From the NCBI RefSeq assembly GCF_014779555.2, contig NZ_CP094357.1, positions 1,178,001-1,242,000 of the forward strand: a stretch of DNA of 64,000 nucleotides, given 5' to 3'. The notes below the pieces were generated by a model. That model was not told the origin of the DNA, did no database searches, and saw only the letters and a list, made by a program, of their open reading frames with translations. Each line of letters begins with the position of its first letter. Position 1 is the first letter of the stretch. Shown here piece after piece: positions 17,205-26,200 of the stretch. The stretch is from Lysobacter capsici. Its GTDB lineage: Bacteria > Pseudomonadota > Gammaproteobacteria > Xanthomonadales > Xanthomonadaceae. The position numbers and the translations under genes were made by a program.

Positions 17205-18215
17205 ATGAGCATCGAACAGCTTGCCGAAACCGCCCTGGCCATGGTTGCCCCGGGCAAGGGCATCATCGCGATCGACGAGTCGACCGCCACCATCGCCAAG
17301 CGCTTCGCCGGCGTCGGTATCGAGAACACGGAAGAGAATCGCCGCGCCTACCGCGAGCTGCTGCTGACCACGCCGAAGCTGAGCGACTACATCTCCGGCG
17401 CGATCCTGTACGACGAAACCCTGCGTCAGTCGACCAAGGCCGGCGTGCCGTTCGCCAAGCACATGGCCGAGCACGGCATCATCCCGGGCATCAAGGTCGA
17501 CAAGGGCCCGGCGGCGCTGGCCGGCTTCCCGGGCGAAGTGGTGACCGAAGGCCTCGACGGCCTGCGCGCGCGCCTGGAGGAGTACTACAAGCTCGGCGCC
17601 CGCTTCGCCAAGTGGCGCGCGGTCATCAACATCAGCGAAGACATCCCGTCGGGCACCTGCATCGAGGCCAACAGCCACGCGCTCGCGCGCTACGCCGCGC
17701 TGTGCCAGGAGCAGGGCCTGGTGCCGATGGTCGAGCCGGAAGTGATCATGGACGGCAGCCACGACATCGACACCTGTTTCGAAGTCACCGAAGTCACCCT
17801 GCGTTCGCTGTTCGGTTCGCTGTACGAGCACAGCGTGGTGCTCGAGGGCACGATCCTGAAGGCGTCGATGGTCCTGCCGGGCAGCACCTGCCCCGATCAG
17901 GTCGGCGTCGAGGAAGTCGCCGCGGCCACGCTGCAGTGCCTGAAGTCGACCGTGCCGGCGACCCTGCCGGGCATCGTGTTCCTGTCGGGCGGTCAGTCCG
18001 ACGAGGCCGCGACCGCGCACCTCAACGCGATGAACCAGATGGGCCCGAACCCGTGGCCGCTGTCGTTCTCCTACGGCCGCGCCATGCAGTCGGCGGCGCT
18101 GAAGCTGTGGTCGCAGGATCTGGTCGGCAATCTGGCCAAGGCCCAGCAGACCGTGTACGAGCGCGCCAAGGCCAACGGCCAGGCCGCGCTGGGCGAGTGG
18201 AAGCCGGCGGCCTGA
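17205..18215 (+). CDS. Class I fructose-bisphosphate aldolase
   Basis: Schiff-base aldolase that cleaves fructose 1,6-bisphosphate (and condenses trioses in gluconeogenesis). The 336 residues match the eukaryote-like class I family: KGIIAIDESTATIAKRF, SGAILYDETLRQ, GIKVDKG, FAKWRAVINIS, and the Schiff-base Lys (about residue 219) in LEGTILKASMV, where many relatives read LLKPNMV. The start has AGGATCTCC upstream. A strong terminator follows within 40 bases, so it is a single-gene unit. Use of the metal-independent class I enzyme is typical of xanthomonads. Confidence 0.96.
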   Translation: MSIEQLAETALAMVAPGKGIIAIDESTATIAKRFAGVGIENTEENRRAYRELLLTTPKLSDYISGAILYDETLRQSTKAGVPFAKHMAEHGIIPGIKVDKGPAALAGFPGEVVTEGLDGLRARLEEYYKLGARFAKWRAVINISEDIPSGTCIEANSHALARYAALCQEQGLVPMVEPEVIMDGSHDIDTCFEVTEVTLRSLFGSLYEHSVVLEGTILKASMVLPGSTCPDQVGVEEVAAATLQCLKSTVPATLPGIVFLSGGQSDEAATAHLNAMNQMGPNPWPLSFSYGRAMQSAALKLWSQDLVGNLAKAQQTVYERAKANGQAALGEWKPAA

Positions 18216-18251
18216 GTCCGGTTTTCATCCAGCCACTGGCTCGATCGCAAC

Positions 18252-18285
18252 AAAAAACGCCGGCCTCGCGCCGGCGTTTTTCTTT
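18252..18285 (+). terminator. Intrinsic terminator of the aldolase gene
   Basis: AACGCCGGC and GCCGGCGTT form a stem around a short loop, followed by a T-rich run; an A-run precedes it, so it could act on both strands. Confidence 0.85.
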
Positions 18286-18411
18286 GTGTGCCCGTTGGCG
18301 GCCGGCGATTTCTCCGGCGCGGCGGGATGCGCTCTCGCGCCTGGGTTTTTGCTGCAAGATTCGATCCGGACGGCGCGCGGCCGTCGGCTTCACTGACCGC
18401 AGGGGCGTGCG

Positions 18412-19047
18412 ATGGAAACCCAATGGCTGGCGTTCGCGTTCGCGGCGTTGATGGTCACGCTCGCGCCCGGGCCGGACACCTTCCTGGTGATCGGCAATGC
18501 GCTCAGCGGCGGCGTGCGTCGCGGCCTGGCGACGGTCGCCGGCATCCTCACCGGCGGCCTGTTCCATGTCGCCTTGTTCGCGTTCGGCGTGGCGCGGCTG
18601 CTGATGTACTCCGAGCGCGCGTTCTGGACGATCAAGATGCTCGGCGCCGGTTATCTGGCCTGGCTCGGGGTCAAGGCGTTGCGTTCGGCGTTCGCCGCGC
18701 GCGTCGAGGCCGATCCGGCCGCCGCGATCGAACCCTCGCCGCGGCCGTCGCTGTGGCGCAGCTATGCGCAGGGCGTGCTGACCAACGCGCTCAATCCCAA
18801 GATCGCGATCTTCTACCTGGCGTTCCTGCCGCAGTTCCTCGCGCCCGGCCCGGACATGGCGATGCAGTCGATCGCGATGATCGCGATGCATTACGCGATC
18901 GGCACCGTGTGGCTGAGCCTGCTGGTGATCGGCGCCTCGCGCATGGCCGGCGCGGTGCGCAGCACGCGGGTGGCGCGCGCGCTCGACGGGGTGATCGGCG
19001 CGATGATGCTGGGCTTCGGCGCGAAACTGGCGTGGTCGTCGCGGTGA
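18412..19047 (+). CDS. LysE/RhtB-family amino-acid exporter
   Basis: A 211-residue inner-membrane exporter. The hallmark ALMVTLAPGPDTFLVIGNALSGG begins in the first helix (residues about 9-31), and the segment GVLTNALNPKIAIFYLAFLPQF (about 124-145) is the second family signature. Six membrane helices are expected. Members export amino acids such as lysine, threonine or homoserine lactone; the substrate is not readable here. It stands alone between the aldolase terminator and an unknown gene. Confidence 0.9.
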   Translation: METQWLAFAFAALMVTLAPGPDTFLVIGNALSGGVRRGLATVAGILTGGLFHVALFAFGVARLLMYSERAFWTIKMLGAGYLAWLGVKALRSAFAARVEADPAAAIEPSPRPSLWRSYAQGVLTNALNPKIAIFYLAFLPQFLAPGPDMAMQSIAMIAMHYAIGTVWLSLLVIGASRMAGAVRSTRVARALDGVIGAMMLGFGAKLAWSSR

Positions 19048-19105
19048 GCGGCGGCGCGGCGCGCGGCTGTTAGGCTGGCGCCATTCCGCAACCGGTCCGG
19101 TCGCC

Positions 19106-19777
19106 ATGTCGAATTCCGCAACGCCGTTCATTCCGCCGCAGGTGGCGACCTTGCTCGCCGCCAATCGCAAGATCGAGGCGATCAAGCTGGTGCTCGACAG
19201 CAATCCCGGCCTGGGGCTGCGCGCGGCCAAGGACGCGGTGGAGGGCTATCAGAGCAATCGGCAGTCGGCGGCGGTCGCGTCGAGCGCGCGCAGCGCTGCG
19301 GCAAAGCAGTCGTCCGGCGCGGGACAGGTCGGCGATTTTCCCCAGGCCGCGCGCCAGGCCATCGCCGCGGGCAATCGGATCCTGGCGATCAAGATCGTGC
19401 GCGAGGCCTATGGGCTGGACCTGCGCTCGGCGATGCAGCGGGTCGATGCCTACAGCGAAGAGCACGCGCCCGACGCGGACGACGATGCGGACGCTGGCCG
19501 TGCGAGCGCCACGGCGAATCTGCCGGCCGAGGTGGTGGCGTTGATTCTCGGCGGCGATCGCGGCCGCGCTGCGCAGCTGCTGGAGGCCAAGTATGGTTAC
19601 TCGACGCGCGATGCCATGACCGGCATCGTCGCCTACGAACTCTCGCGCAGGCGTCGCGGCTTCGGCGCAGCCGGCGGCGACACCGTGCGCGGCGGCGACA
19701 ACAACGGCAAGATGCTGGTGATCGCCGCATTGATCGCGATCGCGGCGGTGGCGGCGTGGTATTTCATCGCCGCTTGA
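19106..19777 (+). CDS. Tail-anchored protein with three ribosomal L7/L12-like repeats
   Basis: A 223-residue protein with three copies of a short helical module: residues 12-49 (NRKIEAIKLVLDSNPGLGLR then AAKDAVEGY), 80-117 (NRILAIKIVREAYGLDLRSA then MQRVDAY) and 139-180 (DRGRAAQLLEAKYGYSTRDA). The first two closely resemble the C-terminal domain of bL12, which reads KIxVIKxVRExTGLGLKEAKxLVE. Low-complexity linkers separate the modules. A single C-terminal helix (about 202-222, KMLVIAALIAIAAVAAWYF) should anchor it in the inner membrane with the repeats in the cytoplasm. The role is unknown; association with translation factors is conjecture. Confidence 0.6.
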   Translation: MSNSATPFIPPQVATLLAANRKIEAIKLVLDSNPGLGLRAAKDAVEGYQSNRQSAAVASSARSAAAKQSSGAGQVGDFPQAARQAIAAGNRILAIKIVREAYGLDLRSAMQRVDAYSEEHAPDADDDADAGRASATANLPAEVVALILGGDRGRAAQLLEAKYGYSTRDAMTGIVAYELSRRRRGFGAAGGDTVRGGDNNGKMLVIAALIAIAAVAAWYFIAA

Positions 19778-19829
19778 TCGCCACATGTGGTCCGAGGCAT
19801 CAGCAACCCATCGAATCGAAGGATCGACC

Positions 19830-20228
19830 ATGAGCGCGCAGCACTTCGCGATTTACTTCAGCGACCCCGCCTTCCGTCTGACCGACGCCGAACAGGCCCT
19901 GGGCGAGATCGGGGTCGAAGTGGCGCGCGACGGCGACATCCTGCAACTGTCCGGCGAGGATCTGCCGCGTTTCGCGGTGCGCTTGCTCGCGGGCGATTCG
20001 GTCGCGGCGCAGGCGCGGCGGCTCGCCGAGGGCGCCGGTCGCGCGACGCCCGAGGGCGAGGCGCTGTCGCGTTGCGATCGCTGTTTCATCGTGGAGATCG
20101 AGGACTTCGACGAGGCGCTCGATGAGATCAATACGATGATGGAAGTGCAGGCGGCGTTGCAGGATGCGAGCGGCGGGGTGCTGTTCCTGTCGTGGAACGG
20201 GCACTTGTCGTTGCCTTACGCCGGATGA
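19830..20228 (+). CDS. Hypothetical cytoplasmic protein
   Basis: A 132-residue soluble, acidic protein with no signal peptide or membrane helix. It begins MSAQHFAIYFSDPAFRLTDA. The start was set by GAAGGATCG just upstream. Notable segments are a CDRC pair near residue 85 and an acidic helix (EIEDFDEALDEINTMMEVQ). No family was recognised. It follows the L7/L12-like gene after 52 bases on the same strand and may share its transcript. Confidence 0.65.
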   Translation: MSAQHFAIYFSDPAFRLTDAEQALGEIGVEVARDGDILQLSGEDLPRFAVRLLAGDSVAAQARRLAEGAGRATPEGEALSRCDRCFIVEIEDFDEALDEINTMMEVQAALQDASGGVLFLSWNGHLSLPYAG

Positions 20229-20265
20229 GCGCACGCGCGGTTGCGGTGACGGCGTGGTTGAGAAT

Positions 20266-20333
20266 TCGCGGTCGCAGCTCGCGCAGCTCCTACAGTCGCT
20301 TCCTGTAGGAGCTGCGTAAGCTGCGACCGCGAA
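20266..20333. repeat. Inverted GTAG-REP pair, variant stem
   Basis: TCGCGGTCGCAGCTCGCGCA...CTACAG faces CTGTAGGAGCTGCGTAAGCT...GCGA with only about 7 bases between. The stem sequence (GAGCTGCG) differs from the other REP copies (GAGCGGCG), so it is a distinct subfamily. Confidence 0.8.
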
Positions 20334-20381
20334 AATGGAACCACGGCGTAGCTTTCGGATGACGCGTATTGCAGCCGCGGA

Positions 20382-21338
20382 TCAACCCAACGTCGCCAGC
20401 CACTCCTCGTCGCTGCCTTCGTTGACGCCCTCGAACAGGAACGTGCTCAGGTAGCGCTCGCCGGTATCGGGCAGCATCGCCAGAATCACCGCGCCCGGTT
20501 CGGCCTGGACCGCGACCTGCAGCGCCGCGGCCATGGTCGCGCCGGCGGAAATGCCGACGAACAGGCCTTCCTCGGTCGCCAGCCGACGCGCGGTGTCGCG
20601 CGCGAGCGCATCGTCGACCGGCACGATCGCGTGCGCGGCGCCGCGATCGAGCACGGCCGGGACGAAGTCCGGGGTCCAGCCCTGGATCTTGTGCGGCTGC
20701 CAGTCCTTGCCGCTCAGCAGCGAGGCGCCGGCCGGTTCGCACGCGGTCACCCGCACTTCGGGCCGCGCCACGCGCAGCACGTCGGCGACCCCGCTCAGGG
20801 TGCCGCCGGTGCCCCAGCCGGTGACGAAATGATCGAGCCGGCGGCCGGCGAAGTCCTGCACGATCTCGGCCGCGGTGGTGCTGCGGTGATAGGCCGGATT
20901 GGCCGGATTCTCGAACTGGCGGGCCAGGAACCAACCGTGTTTGGCCGCCAGTTCCGCCGCCTTGCGCACCATGCCGCTGCCGCGCTCGGCGGCCGGGGTC
21001 AGGATCACCTTGGCGCCGTACGCGCGCATCAGCTTGCGGCGTTCGATCGAGAAGGTCTCGGTCATCGTCGCCACGAACTTGTAGCCGCGCGCCGCGCAGA
21101 CCATCGCCAGGGCCACGCCGGTGTTGCCCGAGGTCGCCTCGATCACGGTATCGCCGGGCTTGAGCTGGCCGCGCGCCTCGGCGTCGAGAATGATCGCCAG
21201 CGCGAGCCGGTCCTTGACCGAACCGCCGGGATTGAACGATTCGACTTTCGCGTACACGGTCGCGTGCTCGGGGGCCAGGCGGTGCAGGCGCACGATCGGG
21301 GTGCGGCCGATGGTGTCGAGAATGCTGTCGTGGATCAT
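20382..21338 (-). CDS. cysK: Cysteine synthase (O-acetylserine sulfhydrylase)
   Basis: PLP enzyme that makes cysteine from O-acetylserine and sulfide. The 318 residues start MIHDSILDTIGRTPIVRL. The PLP lysine is Lys42 in NPGGSVKDR; the phosphate or substrate loops are EATSGNTGVALAM and GTGGTLSGV, and the C-terminal part has GISAGATMAAAL. Length and motifs fit CysK/CysM; the split between these two is not certain. The start at 21338 has AAGGAGCC upstream; the longer frame runs into the regulatory repeats. It is divergent from an RND efflux operon. Confidence 0.92.
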   Translation of the reverse strand: MIHDSILDTIGRTPIVRLHRLAPEHATVYAKVESFNPGGSVKDRLALAIILDAEARGQLKPGDTVIEATSGNTGVALAMVCAARGYKFVATMTETFSIERRKLMRAYGAKVILTPAAERGSGMVRKAAELAAKHGWFLARQFENPANPAYHRSTTAAEIVQDFAGRRLDHFVTGWGTGGTLSGVADVLRVARPEVRVTACEPAGASLLSGKDWQPHKIQGWTPDFVPAVLDRGAAHAIVPVDDALARDTARRLATEEGLFVGISAGATMAAALQVAVQAEPGAVILAMLPDTGERYLSTFLFEGVNEGSDEEWLATLG

Positions 21339-21440
21339 GGATGCGGGCTCCTTGGGGGACGTCCGGAGTATGAACCGCGATGCCCGTCGGCGGCGTCGTG
21401 GCCGTGGTTGCAGTGCTGCAACCTGCCAAGGTGAGCGCAA

Positions 21441-21469
21441 TGTCAGCGCGCTGTCAGCGCAGTGTCAGC
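21441..21469. promoter_or_regulatory. Three TGTCAGC direct repeats with 11-bp period
   Basis: TGTCAGC occurs at 21441, 21452 and 21463, each followed by GC or AA. An 11-base period puts all copies on one helix face, typical of response-regulator or other tandem activator sites. They sit between divergent cysK and the RND operon, about 100 and 270 bases from the two starts. Confidence 0.45.
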
Positions 21470-21740
21470 AAGGCTGCTGCATCTGTACGGCTCCCTTGGC
21501 ACGCATACATTGCGGGTACGACTTTGCGTATACGGTGGTCAACCAATGGCCCACGCGAGCGTTGACCTCGGACCGCTAGACTCACGCCGGTTTTGCAGCC
21601 GCCCACGGCAGGGACCGTGCCGGTCGACCGCCGTGCCAGCGTCGTTCGCGCGAATCGCCTGGTCGGTCCGTCTCATCCGCCCGATCCTCACCCGCCCGAT
21701 CCGCGCCACCGCCCTCACGGGTCCCCGTTCAGAGAACCGC

Positions 21741-22949
21741 ATGCGATCACGTTCCGGATTGAGCACCTGTTGCGCCCTTGCCCTCGTCGTCGCCTTGGCC
21801 GCCTGCGGCAAGGGCGGCAAAGCGCAAGGCGGTCCGGGAGGTCCGGGCGCGGGTCAGGGCGATCGACCCACCCCGGTCACCGCCGAGCAGGTGCATCTGC
21901 GGCCCTGGAACGACACCGTTCAGGCGCTCGGCAACGTCAAGGCGCGCGAGTCGATCGTCGTTTCGGCCAAGGTCAGCGAAATCGTTCAGGCGGTGCATTT
22001 CGACAGCGGCGATCACGTCGCCGCCGGCGCCTCGCTGATCACCCTGAGCGGCAAGGCCCAGCTGGCCGCGCTGGCCCAGGCCGAGGCCACCGCCAAGGAG
22101 GCCGAGCAGCTGCTCAAGCGTCAGACCGAACTGGCCGCGCAGCAGCTGATCGCGCGTTCCGCGCTCGACACCCAGCGCGCCACCCGCGACGCGACCCGCG
22201 CGCGGGTCGAACAGATGAAGGCCGATATCGGCGATCGCGAGATCCGCGCGCCGTTCGCCGGCGTGCTCGGCATCCGCCAGGTCAGCCCGGGCTCGCTGAT
22301 CACCCCGGGCACGCCGATCGCCACGCTCGACGATACGCAGCGCGTCTATATCGATTTCCCGGTGCCCGAGACCTTGCTGGCGCGCGTGGCCAAGGGCCAG
22401 AGCGTGACCGGCACCAGCGCGGCCTATCCGGGCAAGCGCTTCGAAGGCCAGGTCAGCACGGTCGACGCGCGCATCGATCCGGCCACCCGCGCGGTGACCG
22501 TGCGCGCCGATTTTCCCAATCCCGATCATCTGCTGCGCCCGGGCATGCTGGTGCAGGTGACCTTGCTGCAGCCGCAGCGGCAGGCGCTGCTGATTCCGGA
22601 AATTTCGGTGGTGCAGGTCGGTACCGATTCCTATGTGTTCCGGGTCAAGCCGGATAACACGGTCGAGCGCGCCGATGTCGAAGTGGGCACGCGGCGCGAG
22701 GGGTTGGCCGAGATCGTCGAGGGCTTGAAGGTCGGCGATCGGGTCGTGGTCGACGGCACCGGCAAGTTGCGGGTTGGCGGCAAGGTGCAGGTGACGGCGG
22801 CTGCGGTGCCGCCAGCCGCGCCCACGCAGCCGCGCGAGGCCGAGGCCGAGGCCGATGCGTCCGCGCCGGTGCCCGCGGTGCAAGCGCCGGCCGTCGATGC
22901 GCCTGCGCAGAAGAACGCCGCGACCGGCAAGGACAATGCCAATGGCTGA
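21741..22949 (+). CDS. RND efflux periplasmic adaptor lipoprotein
   Basis: Membrane-fusion protein linking the inner-membrane pump to an outer-membrane channel. The 402 residues start with a lipoprotein signal (ALALVVALAACGKGG, lipobox LAAC). Then follow the lipoyl halves around an alpha-hairpin (QAEATAKEAEQLLKRQTELA...), the beta-barrel part (IRAPFAGVLGIRQVSPGSL, then ATLDDTQRVYIDFPVPE) and the membrane-proximal domain. The C-terminus ends in a roughly 50-residue Ala/Pro/Glu-rich tail not needed for the fold. The pump gene follows after a short ORF. No outer-membrane factor lies in the window. Confidence 0.93.
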   Translation: MRSRSGLSTCCALALVVALAACGKGGKAQGGPGGPGAGQGDRPTPVTAEQVHLRPWNDTVQALGNVKARESIVVSAKVSEIVQAVHFDSGDHVAAGASLITLSGKAQLAALAQAEATAKEAEQLLKRQTELAAQQLIARSALDTQRATRDATRARVEQMKADIGDREIRAPFAGVLGIRQVSPGSLITPGTPIATLDDTQRVYIDFPVPETLLARVAKGQSVTGTSAAYPGKRFEGQVSTVDARIDPATRAVTVRADFPNPDHLLRPGMLVQVTLLQPQRQALLIPEISVVQVGTDSYVFRVKPDNTVERADVEVGTRREGLAEIVEGLKVGDRVVVDGTGKLRVGGKVQVTAAAVPPAAPTQPREAEAEADASAPVPAVQAPAVDAPAQKNAATGKDNANG

Positions 22950-23250
22950 GTCCCTGCGATTACTTGAGCGCCTGCGTTCCTTCCTATCGTCATTCCCGCG
23001 AACGCGGGAATCCAGTGAGTTTGGCGAGGCACTCTCCAGCCGTCATTCCCGCGAAGGCGGGAATCCAGAGACTTCGAACGTTCTCGCACGAAAGGCCCTG
23101 GATTCCCGCCTTCGCGGGAATGACGAGCAAGAGCAAAAGCCAGAGCAGCAACAGCAACAGCAACAGCAAAAACAACAAGCCGCCCCCGTCTACATCGCCG
23201 CCAAACGCGGCGAACCCAAACGCCGCAACGGCGCGGGTGACGGCCGATGA
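22942..23250 (+). CDS. Small translationally coupled ORF with repeat-derived and polyglutamine segments
   Basis: A 102-residue frame begins MAESLRLLERLRSF at an ATG that overlaps the adaptor stop, and its own TGA overlaps the pump start (ATGA). Its middle is encoded by three copies of the intergenic TCATTCCCGCGAANGCGGGAATCC repeat (given here in part), giving peptides such as HSREGGNPE. Then come a glutamine-rich tract (about residues 66-76, eight Q in a row) and a basic tail (AAKRGEPKRRNG). It may be a real coupling ORF invaded by repeats, or just an open frame that lets ribosomes pass from adaptor to pump. No homologue is recognised. Confidence 0.35.
   Translation: MAESLRLLERLRSFLSSFPRTRESSEFGEALSSRHSREGGNPETSNVLARKALDSRLRGNDEQEQKPEQQQQQQQQKQQAAPVYIAAKRGEPKRRNGAGDGR
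22989..23126. repeat. Three GTCATTCCCGCG...CGGGAATCC repeats
   Basis: Direct copies lie at about 22989-23014 and 23042-23067, and an inverted copy at 23098-23126. The motif is a widespread intergenic palindrome in proteobacteria. Here it sits inside an operon, between adaptor and pump genes. Confidence 0.85.
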
Positions 23251-26200
23251 TGCTGTCCGACGTCTCCATCCGCCGTCCGGTGTTCGCCACCGTGATGAGC
23301 CTGCTGCTGATCACCCTGGGCGTGATGGCGTTCTCGCGCCTGACCCTGCGCGAACTGCCCGCGATCGATCCGCCGGTGGTCTCGGTCGACGTGTCCTATC
23401 CCGGCGCCTCGGCGGCGGTGGTCGAAACCCGCATCACCCAGGTGCTTGAAGACGCGCTGGCCGGCATTGAGGGCATCGAGAGCATCGAGTCGCGCAGCGT
23501 CAACGGCCGCGCCTCGATCAGCATCGAGTTCACCCTGCAGCGCGAGATCGAAGCGGCCGCCAACGACGTGCGCGACGCGGTCAGCCGCGTGTCCAACCGC
23601 ATGCCGGACGAAGCCGATCCGCCGCAGATCGAGAAAGTCGAAAGCGACGCCGACCCCATCTTGTGGCTCAACATGAGCTCCAAGCAGATGGACACGCTGC
23701 AGCTGTCCGACTACGCCGAGCGCTACATCGTCGATCGCTTGTCGTCGGTCGACGGCGTCGCCCAGGTGCGCATCGGCGGCCAGCAGCGCTACGCGATGCG
23801 GATCTGGCTCGACCAGGACGCGCTGGCCGCGCGCGACATCACCGTCAACGAAGTCGAAGCCGCGCTCGGCGCGGAGAACGTCGAGCTGCCGGCCGGACGG
23901 ATCGAATCGGAATCGCGCGACTTCACCCTGCGGGTCGCGCGCAGTTATCAAAAACCCGCCGACTTCGCCCAGATCCCGCTGAAGAAGGGCGCCGACGGTT
24001 ATGTCGTGCGCCTGGGCGACGTGGCCAAGATCCAGCTCGATTCGGCCGAACGCCGCGCCTATTACCGCAGCAACGGCGAGCAGAACATCGGCCTGGGCAT
24101 CGTCAAGACCTCGACCGCGAACAGCCTGGACGTGGCGCGCGCGGTGCGCGAAGCCGCCGACCAGATCCGTCCGGGCCTGCCGCAGGGCACCGACATCTTC
24201 GTCGCCTTCGACACCACCGTGTTCATCGAGTCGGCGGTCGAACGCGTGTACCACACGCTGGTCGAAGCGATCGTGCTGGTGCTGATCGTGATCTGGCTGT
24301 TCCTCGGCAGCTTCCGCGCCGCGCTGATTCCGGCGGTGACGGTGCCGGTGTGTCTGATCGCCGCGTTCATTCCGCTGTACATGTTCGACTTCTCGATCAA
24401 CCTGCTGACCTTGCTGGCGCTGGTGCTGTGCATCGGCCTGGTGGTCGACGACGCGATCGTGGTGATGGAGAACATCCAGCGCCGCGCCGATCTGGGCGAG
24501 CCGAGCCTGGTCGCGGCCGCGCGCGGCACCAAGCAGGTCGCGTTCGCGGTGATCGCGACCACCGCGGTATTGGTCGCGGTGTTCCTGCCGGTCGGCTTCA
24601 TGGAAGGCAACACCGGACGATTGTTCCGCGAGTTGTCGGTGGCGCTGGCCGGCGCGGTCGCGTTGTCGGCCTTCGTCGCGTTGACCCTGACCCCGATGAT
24701 GTCGTCCAAGTTCGTGCGTCCGCACAGCGAGGAGAAGTCGAACTTCATCAATCGCTGGATGAACGCGCGCCTGGACGGCGTGAGCCGGCGCTACAAGGGC
24801 CTGCTCGATCACACCGTCGAGCGGCCGTGGCTGTTCGGCGTGCTGATGCTGATCGCGATGGCCTTGAGCTTCGTGCTGTTCAAGTTCGTGCCGTCGGAGC
24901 TGGCGCCGCAGGAAGACCGCGGCTCGTTCCAGATCTCGATCCTCGGCCCGGAGGGCGCCGGTTACGACTACACGGTCAAGCAGGTGCAGCAGGTCGAGAA
25001 GATCATCGCCTCGCACACCGGCCCGGACAAGACCATCCAGCGCTACAACCCGCGCGTGCCCGGCGGTTTCGGCGCCAGCGAGGAAATGCATACCGGCCGC
25101 ATCGCGGTGTTCCTGCAGGACTGGGACAAGCGCGAGGTCAGCACCGCCGACGTCGCCGACGGTCTGCGCGGCGAGCTGAGCCAGCTCACCGGCGTGCGCG
25201 CCTTGCCGCAGGTCGGCGGCGGTCTGGTGCGTACCCGTGGCCAGCCGATCCAGATCGTGCTCGGCGGCCCGGAATACGTCGAACTGGCGCAGTGGCGCGA
25301 TCGCCTGCTGGCGCGCATCGAGCAGAACAAGGGCCTGTTCTCTGCCGATTCGGACTACAAGGAAACCCGGCCGCAGATGCGGGTGGAGATCGATCGCCAG
25401 CGCGCGGCCGACCTGGGCGTGAGCGTCACCGACATCGGTCATGCGCTGGAAACCATGATGGGCTCGCGCCGCGTCACCACCTTCGTGCAGAACGGCGAAG
25501 AGTACGACGTGATCGTGCAGGCCAACCGCGATCTGCGCACCTCGCCGGCGGACCTGTCGGCGATCCAGGTGCGCGCGCGCGACGGCGGGCTGATCCCGCT
25601 GTCGAATCTGGTCACCCTCAACGAACTGGCCGAACCCGGCAGCCTCAACCGCTTCAACCGCCTGCGCGCGATCACCATCAGCGCCGGCCTCGCTCCGGGT
25701 TACACCATGGGCGAAGCGGTCGCTTGGTTGAATCAGGTCGTCGCCGAGGAACTGCCCGATCAGGCGCAGATCGACTGGAAGGGCGAATCGCGCGAATACC
25801 AGAAGGCCGGCGGCGCGGTGCTGATGACCTTCACCCTGGCGCTGCTGGTGGTGTATCTGGTGCTGGCGGCGCAGTTCGAAAGCTTCATCCACCCGTTCGT
25901 GATCATGCTGACCGTGCCGCTGGGCGTGCTCGGCGCCTTGCTGGGGCTGTGGATGACCGGCGGGACGCTGAATTTGTTCAGTCAGATCGGCATCGTCATG
26001 CTGGTCGGACTGGCGGCGAAGAACGGCATCCTGATCGTCGAATTCGCCAATCAGCTGCGCGACGAGGGACGAAGTATCCACGAGGCCATCGTCGAGTCCT
26101 CGGCGGTGCGTCTGCGTCCGATCCTGATGACCTCGATCGCGACCGTGGTCGGCGCGGTGCCGCTGGTGCTGGCCGGCGGTCCGGGTTCGGCCAGCCGCGC

